From contig NC_079209.1 of assembly GCF_026745355.1 (NCBI RefSeq), positions 4,696,507-4,760,506 of the forward strand: 64,000 nucleotides of DNA, written 5' to 3'. Below the pieces are notes generated by a model. That model was not told the DNA's origin. It made no database searches and saw only the letters and a list, made by a program, of their open reading frames with translations. Position numbers and translations under genes: made by a program. Position 1 is the stretch's first letter. Every line of letters starts with the position of its first letter. This DNA is from Beta vulgaris subsp. vulgaris (lineage: Eukaryota; Streptophyta; Magnoliopsida; Caryophyllales; Amaranthaceae). Positions 33,200 through 44,189 of the stretch are shown one piece after another.

Positions 33200-34666
33200 A
33201 AAAGAAATTACTTTTATGATAGCTATGCAGGAAGGTGCTTTATTGACAAATTTGCTTGTAAGAAAAGGTTACCCAATCAGTATAAATTAGGAATAAAGTA
33301 CTTCTAGAAATGAAAAAAATAGTTATTGCATGGATTTGCTTGGCTAATTATGATTTTTTTTTCTGTTGACCGAAGGGGGGGGGGGGACTTGTGTTTGTGT
33401 TTGGGGCTTGACTTACTTTTGGTAAGATAATGATGGTAGATCACTGTTCCATCCCTGATGTTATATGCGTTTTGGTTTACTGAGTTAAACCCAATAATCT
33501 AATTAATAAAACTTGTAACAAAAGTTTTTTTTAAAAATGATATATATATATCACAAATAGGTGTTTTGAGAAAAAGAACTGTTACAAAATCAATAATTTT
33601 GGAAATAAAAAAGAAACTGTGATTTAGATCTTGAAAAGTTATGCGATTGTTTTACTTAAAAGACCCCATTTGAAACCTGTAACTAAAGTTAAGTTTCTTT
33701 AAAATTCTTATTAAACTGGCAATTTATGCGATTTTCATAAAAAATTCAGTTTCCAATCCCTAAAAACTAAGTGATGATCATTCAAAGTTTTTGTGAAAAT
33801 TGCTTTTTAAAAAGGAAATCTGGCTAAAGGTCCTTGCAGACATTTTTGCACTACATTAACAAATTTTTATAGAAATTTTTACAAATGAATGAAATCATAT
33901 ATAAAAAATCAAATCTTGGAGAGTGGAAGTTAGATGTATGAAATGAGAGAGGACAATGGTGAGGAGTAGTAGAACAGGGAGCATTTACTATATATCAGGG
34001 CGAAATACGGTAAATAGTGGACGACAAACCTACAGACCTTACAAACGAACTCTCACACGTAACTAGTATTCGTGGGGGATTCAAACCTACAAATTTCAAT
34101 ACTACATGTAAATGGGATGAGATAACTCTTGAGTTATTCAACATTGTATCGGTCAAAACTCGATTCGAGTAAGTCCAAACCGAATTCAATTAAGGTGGAT
34201 TCAAGATGTTGTCAAGTTGAATTGAGCAACTTTAAAACTCGACCTGAAAACTTTTGACCAAAAATTCAAAAACCCAATTATCAAGTAATTTTAATAGTAA
34301 AATGTCTAAATCCAACATATTGTCCACCTTAAGGGTGCTTATAAGAAGAAACACTTGCTAACTCCTCGAGATCAACTCAGTCAAAACTCAATTAATTAAA
34401 ACTCTACTGGACTGAGCTTGACTCAACTCAAGCTCGGCTAGAAATCGAGTCTAAATGCTAGTGAGTCAAATTACTTTAAAACCTAACAGTCAAACTTAAA
34501 CTCAACTCGCATCACCTATTATGTCATGGAGAGAGTTTAACCACCTAATTAACTTAGTTAGTTGATACGTAGCGAGTAGTAAATGTACAAGTTGTAAAAG
34601 AAAGAGATACATAATACTCCTCCATAACTTTTTGCCAGATACATAGCCATATACTGGACTCGAATC

Positions 34667-34874
34667 TAGGAATTGGGGTTGGCTCAAGTGGTGAGCTTTC
34701 TCATCTTCCCTAGCAAGGTTTAGGGCTCAATTCCCACCCCAAGCATTTGCTTGGGATTTAAGGGGGGAGGGTGGTTGGGGGATGATGTCTGGCTTGTAAT
34801 GAGCCTCTAGGTAAGGGTCTTGTGCGAGGGTAGTCCAAGGGATTTCTTCTTACCAATTTTTTATAAAAAAATGT
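34667..34874 (+). mobile_element. tRNA-derived SINE, TSD TGGACTC(G/A)AATC
   Basis: 208 bp absent from copy B (empty site near 61016). Flanked by a 12-bp duplication with one mismatch (34655-34666, 34875-34886). Contains a Pol III A box (TTGGCTCAAGTGGTGAG) and a B box (AGGGCTCAATTCCC), and ends in a T/A-rich tail. Confidence 0.75.
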
Positions 34875-35008
34875 TGGACTCAAATCCATATTGTTTATGC
34901 AATTTGATCAATCGTTTACTAGTCTTAATGTAGTAGTTACTATATGTATACATATAATGCAGTCAATCTAGAATACCTAATATCTCTATTTCATATACAA
35001 ATATTATT

Positions 35009-35153
35009 GAGGTTAACGTGGTGGAGTAGTGCCATCGCTTCCCACCTCATATCCCTGAAGTCTAAAGATCAAACCTCATGAGACTCATTTGAGAATTTCC
35101 CCTTATCCCCTCAAGTGATTCCCCTTTATCTTACCTTTAAAAAAAATACCTAC
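35009..35153 (+). mobile_element. Second tRNA-derived SINE, just upstream of PPO1, TSD TATTATT
   Basis: 145 bp absent from copy B. A-box-like GTTAACGTGGTGGAGTAG and B-box-like AGATCAAACCTC. Ends in an A-run. Flanked by TATTATT (35002-35008, 35154-35160). Its 3' end is 84 bp from the PPO1 TATA box. Confidence 0.65.
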
Positions 35154-35236
35154 TATTATTTTAACGCTTATCGATCACATGGAAAATGATTCCATCGCAT
35201 TGATTTTTGGAGTTAGACCAATAGCCCTCAAGCTAC

Positions 35237-35245
35237 TATAAAAAG
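35237..35245 (+). promoter_or_regulatory. TATA box of PPO1
   Basis: TATAAAAAG lies 41 bp before the start codon, in an AGCTACTATAAAAAGA block conserved with PPO2 (61282-61290). Confidence 0.75.
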
Positions 35246-35285
35246 AGTGGTAATCCATTCACCCAAAACATAAAAACACAGCACA

Positions 35286-37078
35286 ATGGCCTCTCTTTCT
35301 CCTTCCACAACCACCACCCCAAACCTCTCTGCTGTCCCACGTAACGCCTTGCTATTAAAATCATCCCAACTTTCTGCCTTTAGATCCACCCAAAGTCGTC
35401 GTGTCCCAGCTAAGATCTCATGCAATGCAGCAAACAACAATGAGTCCAACAAGTTTGATAGAAGAAACTTGCTCATTGGGTTGGGTGGTCTTTATGGTGC
35501 AGCTACCACCTTAACTGGTGGTAATGCTACCTTAGCTGCCCCTACCGCCCCCGATGTGAACCAATGTGTGCCATCCACAATAGGTGACTCAACCTTAAAC
35601 TGTTGCCCACCTAAACCCTCACAATTTGTCGACTTTAAGCTGCCTGAAGTCAACCCTAAACAGTTGAGGCTTCGACGACCGGCCCATTTGGTCGATCAAA
35701 AGTACATAGCCAAGTACTCTGAAGCTTTATCCAAAATGAAAGCTCTACCTGATAGTGACCCTCGTAGCTTTAAGAACCAAGCAAATGTGCATTGTGCTTA
35801 TTGTAATGGGGGTTACCATCAAGTTGGGTTACCCGATATCCAGTTTCAGGTCCATGGATCTTGGTTATTTTTCCCTTTCCATAGGGCTTACCTATATTTC
35901 TATGAAAGAATCTTAGGTAAGCTTATCAATGATCCAACCTTTTCCATTCCATACTGGAACTGGGATCACCCTGATGGCATGTATATGCCTTCCATGTTTG
36001 ACGTTAGAGAATCGCCTTTCTTTGACGAAAATCGAGACGATAACCATCGCCCACCAACCTTGATGAATCTTAGTTACGATGGGCCGGACACGGTTAGCAA
36101 CCTAACCAATGAGGAACAAATAGCGCAAAACCTTGCTGTTATGTACAAGCAAATGGTTTCTGGAGCCAAGAAGCCTGCATTGTTCCTAGGCCAACCTTAC
36201 CGAGCTGGGGATCCCCCAGTAGATAACTCTGGTACCCTAGAGGTCCAACCACACGGTAACATCCATGTTTGGACCGGTAACCCGCCACCAAATACTCCCA
36301 ACTGGGAGGATATGGGTAACTTTTACTCTGGGGGCGGGATCCGATCTTCTATTCCCATCATGCTAATGTGGATAGAACATGGTCCATATGGAAGAGCTTG
36401 TCCACTACGAATAAGGATTTCACGGATAAAGATTTCTTGAACTCCTATTTCTACTTCTATGATGAAAATGCTCAGCCTGTAAAAATCCATGTTCGTGATG
36501 TCTTGGATACCAAGAAAATGGGGTACGACTATCAGCCTCAGGACCTTCCTTGGTTGAATTCAAAGCCAACTCCTAAGCGTAATCGTACTCCTAAGCCACT
36601 CAAGAAGGTGTTCTCCACCGTCAAGAATGCCGTGGCTGCCGAACCCGCCACCGATCCTGTCGTACCAACGGTGGTTTTCCCTAAGCCATTGAAGAATATC
36701 ATCAGGACTAATTTGCCAAGGCCAAGGAAGTCTAGGACTCAGAAGGAGAAGGATGATGAAGAAGAGATTTTGGTGATTGAGGTTGAGTCAAGGGCTGATG
36801 TTTACTCTAAGTTTGATGTGTATGTGAATGATGAAGATGAAAGTCCAACGTTGGAAAACCGTACTCAAACTGAGTATGCAGGAAGTTTCGTAAATGTGCC
36901 TCATAGACATGTTGGTAAGGATGGACACTTGAAGAAGACTACTGTTAAGTTGGGAATAAGTGAGCTAATTGACGATTTGGACGCTAATGATGATGAAGGG
37001 CTTGATATCATCTTTGTTCCACGTACTGGAACTGATTCAGTGATTATCAAGGATGTGAGGATTGAGTTTCAAGATTGA
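35286..37078 (+). CDS. PPO: Polyphenol oxidase PPO1, chloroplast; one frameshift at about 36330
   Basis: Type-3 copper enzyme oxidising o-diphenols to o-quinones. It begins MASLSPSTTTTPN with a Ser/Thr-rich plastid transit peptide, a twin-Arg thylakoid transfer signal (FDRRNLLIGLGGLYGA) and an Ala-rich cleavage region (TLAAPTAP). The CuA site has [12 protein letters not shown] and [16 protein letters not shown]; CuB has HGNIH and, after the break, the SHHANVDRTW block. PPO1_DWL and KFDV domains follow to EFQD. One base is missing at 36325-36342 (TCTGGGGGCGGGATCC, against TCTGCGGGGCGTGATCC in PPO2), which puts the third CuB His block out of frame. Otherwise the frame is open to the same stop as PPO2. 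Either a recent pseudogene or a base-call error in a G-run; I favour the error. No introns. Confidence 0.88.
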
Positions 37079-38050
37079 TTAAGTTCTGTTTTGCTTGAAT
37101 AATGTTGAAATGAGCTTGCATTGGAGCTGATTTACTTGTTTAATTAGCTCCTAATTAATCTCCTTCGATTTGGTTGTTGGATGCTCTTTGTGTTCGTGTA
37201 CGTGTTATTCCTGCCTCGATCATGGTGGTTGATAATAATAATAAGAGTATTTTGTTGTATCTTGTCTTCATGGTTTAGTTGTAATGTTAATGATTTTCAA
37301 CTATGTTTTGGTAATCGTCCAAGTAATAATATAATCTCCATATAAAATACTATATAACATCTCTTTTTTTGAAAATTTAATATTCCTTGAGGGATGTTTA
37401 ACCAAGATTTTTCACTAATTATATATTATAATTCTAATGTAATGTTAATTGCCCCACTATCAGTGACTTAATTATAATAATAAGAGTATTGTTGTATCTT
37501 GTTGTATTCATGGTTTTATATTGTGATTTGTCCACTATCCAAGTAATAATATAATTTCCATATATTATAATTACATCTCTGTTTTGGAAGTTTAATATTT
37601 CTAATTTCTCTATGGATGTTTAACCAAGACTTTTCACAAATTGTATATTTATAACTAGTATTTTGGCCAAGTTAATACCTCGGGTCAGTTACGATATACA
37701 AATATGTTATTATTTATAAATTTCATAATTAATTTTGTTACTTTTCGTATATTCTGTCAAATAAGAAATTGAAAAATTGACGTCGTGATGTGATGAGTGA
37801 AAAATTATAACTAATGGTTTAATTTGAGTTTGAAAATAATAGGCTGAAAGGAATTGGGATAAGAGAATATGTCATGAATAGTATTTTGTTAGTACTATAA
37901 TAAGATTGTTAGAGTTGTAAATATTTGTTTATGTCTTTTTTAGTTAAGTGTAATTATTATAAGACTTTATCATATTTAATTAGAAACATTATACAAATAA
38001 ATTATACAGTATATGATGGTTAAACTCTCATATATATGTAAAGATTTAGA
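37079..38050 (+). other. 3' flank of PPO1 with a second partial copy of the PPO 3' region
   Basis: 37236-37436 matches the 3' flanks of PPO2 (63285-63490) and the PPO relic (42240-42449). 37469-37665 repeats the same landmarks in more diverged form (AAGAGTATTGTTGTATCTTG, CCAAGTAATAATATAAT, TTTAACCAAGACTTTTCAC). This looks like the surviving tail of a further PPO copy in an old tandem array. The rest is AT-rich without a gene. Confidence 0.6.
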
Positions 38051-38309
38051 GAAATTTGTCAGAAACAACATTTTAAAAGGAAGATTTTGTAAGAAACAAC
38101 CTTTTAAATTTTTTTTTTTTTTCCAAGAACAACCTTAAACAATTTTTTTTTGTCAAAAACAAACACATGATGTCATTCCGGTGTTGACTCATCTTTTCTG
38201 GCGTTGACTTCTTACTTAACCCAATTTACTCCCATTTCCCTCCAATTTTATTCACTTGGAAACCCTTTTGCCTCCCCCATCTTCTATAAACTGATTCCCT
38301 CAGAAACTC

Positions 38310-38355
<46 letters not shown>

Positions 38356-38917
38356 ATTCACTCATAAATTCTTATAAATTCGAGAAATTTTCAGAGATCT
38401 GGTTCTTCAAGGTTTGATTCCATCTATTTTATTTCTCTATTAATTGTGCAATTCATAGTGTAAGTTAGGGTTTCTTTTATCTCTCACAATTGTGCATTTC
38501 TTTTACCTCTCCAATAATGCATGAATTTTGCAGCAACAATGGTGAATTGTGGGTGGGGGAATACCGGTTGCGAGAAGGACTTCATGAACACATGAAAATC
38601 ATGGAAGAAAGTTCATTGCTTGCAAGTTCTACAACCACGAAATTGGACAAAGGGGCTGCAATACCTTTGAATGGGTTGACGAGGAGATACTGGAACAGCA
38701 AAGAGATGTCACTAATATTCTTATAGTTGAAAAACACAGGCTTGCTATTGAAAATCACATCCTGACAATGAAGCTAAATTTTGTTACACATGAGAAGTGC
38801 AGGCTAGCTGAGGAGGTGCATAAATTGAAGAAAAATTAGTTTATGAATTATATATATATAGAGAGAGAGTTTCTGAGGGAATTATTTTATAGAAGATGAG
38901 GGAGGGAAAAGGGATCC
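38051..38917. mobile_element. Second Mutator-like element, right end truncated
   Basis: The left arm starts GAAATTTGTCAGAAACAAC and runs through TTGACTCATCTTTTCTGGCG to a (CT)n tract at 38312-38352. The inner 50-60 bp (CCCTTTTGCCTCCCCCATCT, then CCCTCAGAAACTC) recur inverted at 38859-38914. The right arm is cut at 38917 by an LTR. The centre holds a small ORF (38490-38726) and, in another frame, a coiled-coil-like stretch (NHILTMKLNFVTHEKCRLAE). No transposase. Confidence 0.6.
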
Positions 38918-40391
38918 TGATAAGCGTGTCGCGCACCTAACAAAAGTAATTTCCTAAATAACCTCCTAACTATGTAGCAGGGCAAGTCAAGGTCGAATCC
39001 ACAGGGACAAATAGTACCAAACACTAGAAATCTCGACTCAATTTAACTAAACAAGTGACAAACAATGATGAAAAGGGTGTTGAACTAATAATAATGCTAA
39101 ACTCTGACAACCACTAGGAACACACAAGGTGTAATCAATCAATAAAGACATCTAGAGTTAAGTATCCCCACTAGTATGACCAATACATGAATAAATTCCA
39201 TCCCAATAAACATAATCAATGATTCAAAAGGAGTAATGCGCTCTATAGCTACCAAAGATCTCTCCTGAGTACCAATGGCTACTCTAAACAAGCAATCAAA
39301 CCTATTCCCATGGAATCATGCAAGAAAGAGACTTTAAACATGACATCACAAATAAATCCCTAGTAATCCTATCTACTTATTCTCATAGAGATATTCATAC
39401 TCTTGATCGAATCAACAAATCCATCTAAATTCAATTCCCATTGAAAATAAGACATAAGGAATCAATTCAAAATCATCTATCCCTAGTATGATAATGAAAA
39501 TAAGAAAAATTCAATCAAGCAAGAACAATTAATCACATCAACTTGGGATTAATGGAGGAATTCATGTATTAATCATTGCTAGGGTTCAACTTAACCCTAG
39601 ATTATAAGACTACTCACTCATAATTGAAATAACAAAGCAAATAATAAATAAATTGAAAGACATAATAATAATAAAGGAAAAGAAGAGATTAGAAAAACTT
39701 AGTATTTACTTGAATGAATCAAACTTGTAGAATTCAAGGTTCAATAATGGAATTTTCATCTCAAAAGCTCTCTAAAAAATAATAGTCTATTCTCTAATAA
39801 TGAAAAAGTACTGAAAAGTATGTTTAATAAAACCTAATTTCGTTTTCATAAACTAAAAAAAAGAAATAATTGAAAACCGCAAAACTAATTGGCCAACAGT
39901 GCGCATGGTCGTGCAAGACAGTGCACGGGCAAGCAATCGCTTGGGCGTGCGCGCGAAACAAAAGGTTTTTGACGATTTTGTAACAATTATGCACGGGAAA
40001 GCGAGATCTCGCTTGGGCGTGCACCTTGGTGCGTGGGCAAGCGAGATCTTGCTTGGGCGTGCACCTTGGAGCGTGGGCAAGCAAACTTCTGCTTGGTCCC
40101 GCAAAGAGGATAATCTTTGATATCGTCATTCCTTCAACTCCAAAAGCACTCAAACTCATCTTCTCGCATCCGGAAACCGCCATCTAGACCATCTACGAGC
40201 CACATGAGCTCCTCTTAGTCACAATCGGACTCAATAACCTGAAAATCACATGAAAAACCCGAAAGTATCTCGAAATAACACAATGGTTCAGAAGAGTGCC
40301 CAAATCATGCAATTAGACCTAATATGCACTAAAATCTTCATGAAAATGAGACTTAATACCTACCTATATGCAACTATAAACCGACTTATCA
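38918..40391 (-). repeat. LTR of a minus-strand retrotransposon
   Basis: Plus-strand ends TGATAAGCGTGTCG and CCGACTTATCA give TG..CA and a 7-bp inverted end. Just outside the right end, AACTCTCCCAAGC is a polypurine tract on the minus strand (GCTTGGGAGAGTT), so this is the 3' LTR of a minus-strand element. 1474 bp. No coding sequence. Confidence 0.65.
39925..40100. repeat. GC-rich tandem repeat inside the minus-strand LTR
   Basis: About three copies of a roughly 48-bp unit (GCTTGGGCGTGCACCTTGG, then GCGTGGGCAAGCGAGATCT). One copy includes the perfect palindrome AAGCGAGATCTCGCTT. ORFs over it are repeat artefacts. Confidence 0.7.
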
Positions 40392-41973
40392 AACTCTCCC
40401 AAGCTAAACTAATGCTTGTCCTCAAGCATTCCAACATGAAACATTGGGAAAAGTAAGATAAAAACTCTTCAAGACACACACAACACGGTTTTCAAATCAA
40501 TCTTCAAATGTGAAAATAAAACCATGAAGAGAATAAACACAAAACTATTCAATGCAAATACTAGATCTCATAATTGTGACTTGACAATCAATATTACCAC
40601 TTTGCTCCCCCAAGCTTGTCTTGACTATACATGGTAACCCTCACTCTAGTCGTGCACACCACACTCATGTGTATAAGAGGGTCAAATGGTCGCTCAAGGC
40701 TCCATTCCATTGACTATATCCTACCATAAGCTTGCACATCTTCTCACTCTCCACCGCTATGGGACTATGTTATATGCAAAGAATCATGAGGACTTTATAT
40801 GGGTTGTAATGAAGGCTTAAGGTATGGGTGTGGAAAGTTCTAGGAAAGTGGTGCTCAAAGGGGAAAGTGAAGCTCTTTTTTTTTTCAAACACCCTTGACA
40901 ACAATTACCAATCCTCACACACACATTTTAATTCACTTCATTTTCTCTTTCTCATTAGCTACTTCATAACTCCTCAATTACAAACTCCAATTTCCTTTTA
41001 TTACGCACTAAAGACATAAATCACAATCTTTTGTTTTTTTTTTCAATAAGGATTTAACAAATTATCTACAAGAGGAAATCGATAGGAGTTTAAAAGAAAG
41101 TAACTATGAGGAGTTGAACTCAATGCAATCAAACATCACAAACACCACAGACTATGTTTAATGTCACACTATAACTTCATCAACATAGCTTCACAATCCC
41201 CTAGGTAGGACAAGGTAAAGGGGTAAAGATGTAGTTAATCAAGAGAAACAGGCTAGGTTCAGAGGGGTGATAAAAGGGAAATAATCAATGTGGGTGGCAT
41301 TTGGTTATGTAGCTCAAAAATAATAGACACCTCAATCATATTCAATGCACAAACAAGTCAATGCGGTCTCAAGGAGTATCAATGCAAGTTCTAGAGAATA
41401 ATAGCCTAGGAAGAGCATCACACATGAAAAGAAAGACTAAGAAGATGTTAGTCTATTAGGGCTCAAAATAACCTCACTAGGTATATATATTTGGCTAACA
41501 AGTATAGTCAAGTCTCCCTTAGGAGGATCAAACCGTCTTACCACAAACCATTCAAATCACAACGAGCAAGGAGAGATCAAAAATAGTTCTGAGTTATTCA
41601 AATCATGCTTATACTTCACATAGAGATGAACCTAGAACCAAGCTTAGTGTGTACTATCAGCAGAGATCGGTCCTACATGCAACCTAAAATGCAACTTAAT
41701 GATGAAACTATATGCAAAGACGGAAAATAAAAATGCCTAAATGATGAATATGTACAGATGATATGGTAAATCCCTCCCCCAAGCTAAATGACACAGTGTC
41801 CTCAATTTGCAAGAAAGAGAAGCATGCAAGGAGAAGGGATAGAGGGAACTCATGGATCAGGAGGAGCGTCATGCATGGTATGATCACTAGAGCTGCCCGG
41901 CGTCCATCCTTGTGAGATGTGCCATGCGCGAAGATCGTGAAGTAGCTCGGGAACATCACCAAAGGTGGCTTGG
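40392..41973 (-). mobile_element. 3' internal non-coding sequence of the same minus-strand retrotransposon
   Basis: Directly adjoins the LTR and has no recognisable gag-pol. Breaks at 41973 against PPO-derived sequence, so the rest of the element is missing. Confidence 0.5.
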
Positions 41974-42449
41974 AAAAGTACATAGCCAAGTACTCTGAAG
42001 CTTTAGCCTTAATGAAAGCTCTACTTGGTAGTGACCCTCGTAGCTTTAAGAACCAAGCAGATGTGCATTGTGCTTATTGTAATGGGGGTTACCATCAAGT
42101 TGGGTTGCCCAATATCGAGTTTCAGGTCCATGGATCTTTGGTTATTTTTCCCTTTCCATAGGGCTTACCTATATTTCTATGAAAGAATCTTAGGTAAGCT
42201 TATCAATGATCCAACCTTTTCCATTCCATACTGTAATAAACAGTTAGAGTATTTTGTTGTATCTTGTCTTCATGGTTTAGTTGTAATGTACTAATGTTAA
42301 TGATTTTCAATTATGTTTTGGTCACCATCCAAGTAATAATATAATCTCCATATAAAATATATAACATATCTTTTTTGAAAATTTAATATTCCTTGATGGA
42401 TGTTTAACCAAGATTTTTCACTAATTGTATGTTATAATTCTAATGTAAT
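41974..42449 (+). pseudogene. PPO: Truncated PPO copy (CuA region joined to 3' UTR)
   Basis: 41974-42233 encodes residues equivalent to about 144-226 of PPO2 ([31 protein letters not shown]), with an extra base in GGATCTTTGGTT breaking the frame. It then jumps at CCATACTG directly into PPO 3' UTR sequence (GAGTATTTTGTTGTATC), losing about 1.2 kb including CuB and the C-terminal domains. The 5' part is lost at the LTR-element junction. Its 3' flank is cut by the Sirevirus-like LTR at 42450. Clearly non-functional. Confidence 0.88.
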
Positions 42450-43579
42450 TGTTTTGATCTTATGGTTTTTGATGATGATAAACACAATTGTCGTTCTAGT
42501 ATGAACACTAAATCAATTAGAGGACGAGGGTAAAAATACTTGAGGGAAAATTTTCGAATTTAAAATGTGGAATAAATATAACTTAAAAACTTAAGAGAAA
42601 AGACACAAAAGATTTTATAAGCGGAAATTATCCTAGTCCCAATAGGAAGAAAAAAACCTCGACTCAAAGGGATTTTAACTCAACTTTCTTTACTAAAATA
42701 GGCCAAAAGAATCTCTCTTTACAGCCTAATAAGGACCTTCTCTGTTCCTCTAGGAACTTGTTCCCAGTCATTCAGTTCCACCTGAACTTGATGACACTCA
42801 CTTTGACTTCACTTGAATTCTTCTCTTTTCTCTCTTTCTTTTCTCTTTTTATCTCAAGGATATTTTCTAATTTTTTCTCTCACCGAAACACTTAGAGTAT
42901 TACAAGGAAATGTAGAAGAAAAAATACAGAAAAACTTTCTTAAAACAATTATTATCTATTATGCTCGAAATTTATCTTTTTTCTTCAAATAAATTGTCGC
43001 TTTCATAGCTGCTTCAATTCTTCTCCTCAGCGCTTATTAATCTCCACTTTCTCCATGATGTGCACTTCTAATGGAGGGTAGATCATGGTGTGATTTTTGC
43101 TCCACTTGTTCCACCAATTTTGCAATGGCTATCAACTTCCACCACTATGCGTTAGTGTGGAAGTGCCGCTAGGTTGTTGGAGTGCTTACAACAGTTAGTT
43201 GCGGATTCATTTGGTTCAGGTAGTTAGAGAACGTCAAGAAAGTAGTTGCTCCTTTTATGCATCACACGCTCTAGTCGAATTTTGCTTAACATTGTTATGT
43301 GTGCTCTAACTGTTTTCAAGCCACAAATCAACAACCATATATGTAATAACTATAAGAATCTTTGATACAAAGATTCTTTAGTTAATAGATCATTAAACAT
43401 ACCTTATAATAATACTCAAAAGTGTATTAAAAATAATATCTTGACTTAGATTATAAAATATTTCTTTACAGGATATATTAAATAAACATGACAATATTTT
43501 TGGTGTTTTATCATTTTCTAAACTAAATCATATTACGACCTAAGTATTTGGCATCATCAAAGCATGGAATACAACAACA
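42450..43579 (-). repeat. 3' LTR of Copia D
   Basis: Plus-strand ends TGTTTTGATCTTATGG and ATGGAATACAACAACA, 1130 bp. The minus-strand polypurine tract abuts it at 43580. Inserted in the PPO 3' flank after GTAAT. Confidence 0.65.
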
Positions 43580-44189
43580 TTCCCCCTCTTTTATGATGGC
43601 AAATATAAGGCAAAAAAAAAAAGAAATAAAAGTAAACTAAACAATAGCAAAAGAATTAAGAGCTATGAGATTTAATAAAATAGAAAACCTATCATGCAGA
43701 AACTCGAAAACAAAACTACTCTAACATCCTAAAGCATTTGTGACAAGAGAGACTAAGTAAGAAAACTTCACCAAGAAAACAGAAGATTAGAATGTTAATT
43801 TTATGTGCCACAACCATTTCCCCCTTTTGTCATCATTAAAATCAATAAAGGAACCAGCAATATGCATAGAGGACATCATATAAACAGGATCAAGGCTTAG
43901 TAGCGCAAACATGTTATCTAGTAATACTAGTCATCCAAGCAATGTAATGAGCATATGAAGACGGGAGCAATGCATAATAACAAAATATTGCACAAGATGA
44001 GTTCAGGGAGAAAAGGAGAAATGAAAAGATCAAGAAAAGAGGCTAAATATAAAGAAATAGAAAAGCAAAATGATCATCAATATAGGATGTGCACCACACA
44101 ACCAAAGGATAAAAAAAAAATTAAGAACAAGTCACCATTGTTTAATACAATCCAAAAAAAATATTGTTTAATGAGATTAAGATAAAGGA

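Larger units (their letters stand above)
31377..37460 (+). repeat. PPO: Duplicated segment A (contains PPO1)
   Basis: From TTACAATTGCGAGAACGTTT on, this segment is co-linear with 51590-63494, through intergenic DNA, promoter, PPO gene and 3' flank. Copy A-only insertions: LINE 32628-33199, SINEs 34667-34874 and 35009-35153. Copy B-only insertions: hAT, Helitron and Copia C. 33209-34654 is intergenic DNA shared with copy B and contains no gene. Confidence 0.9.

Noticed and set aside
39853..40183. ORFs with repeated HAPRCTPK motifs on the minus strand
   Set aside because: They result from the 48-bp GC-rich tandem repeat within an LTR.
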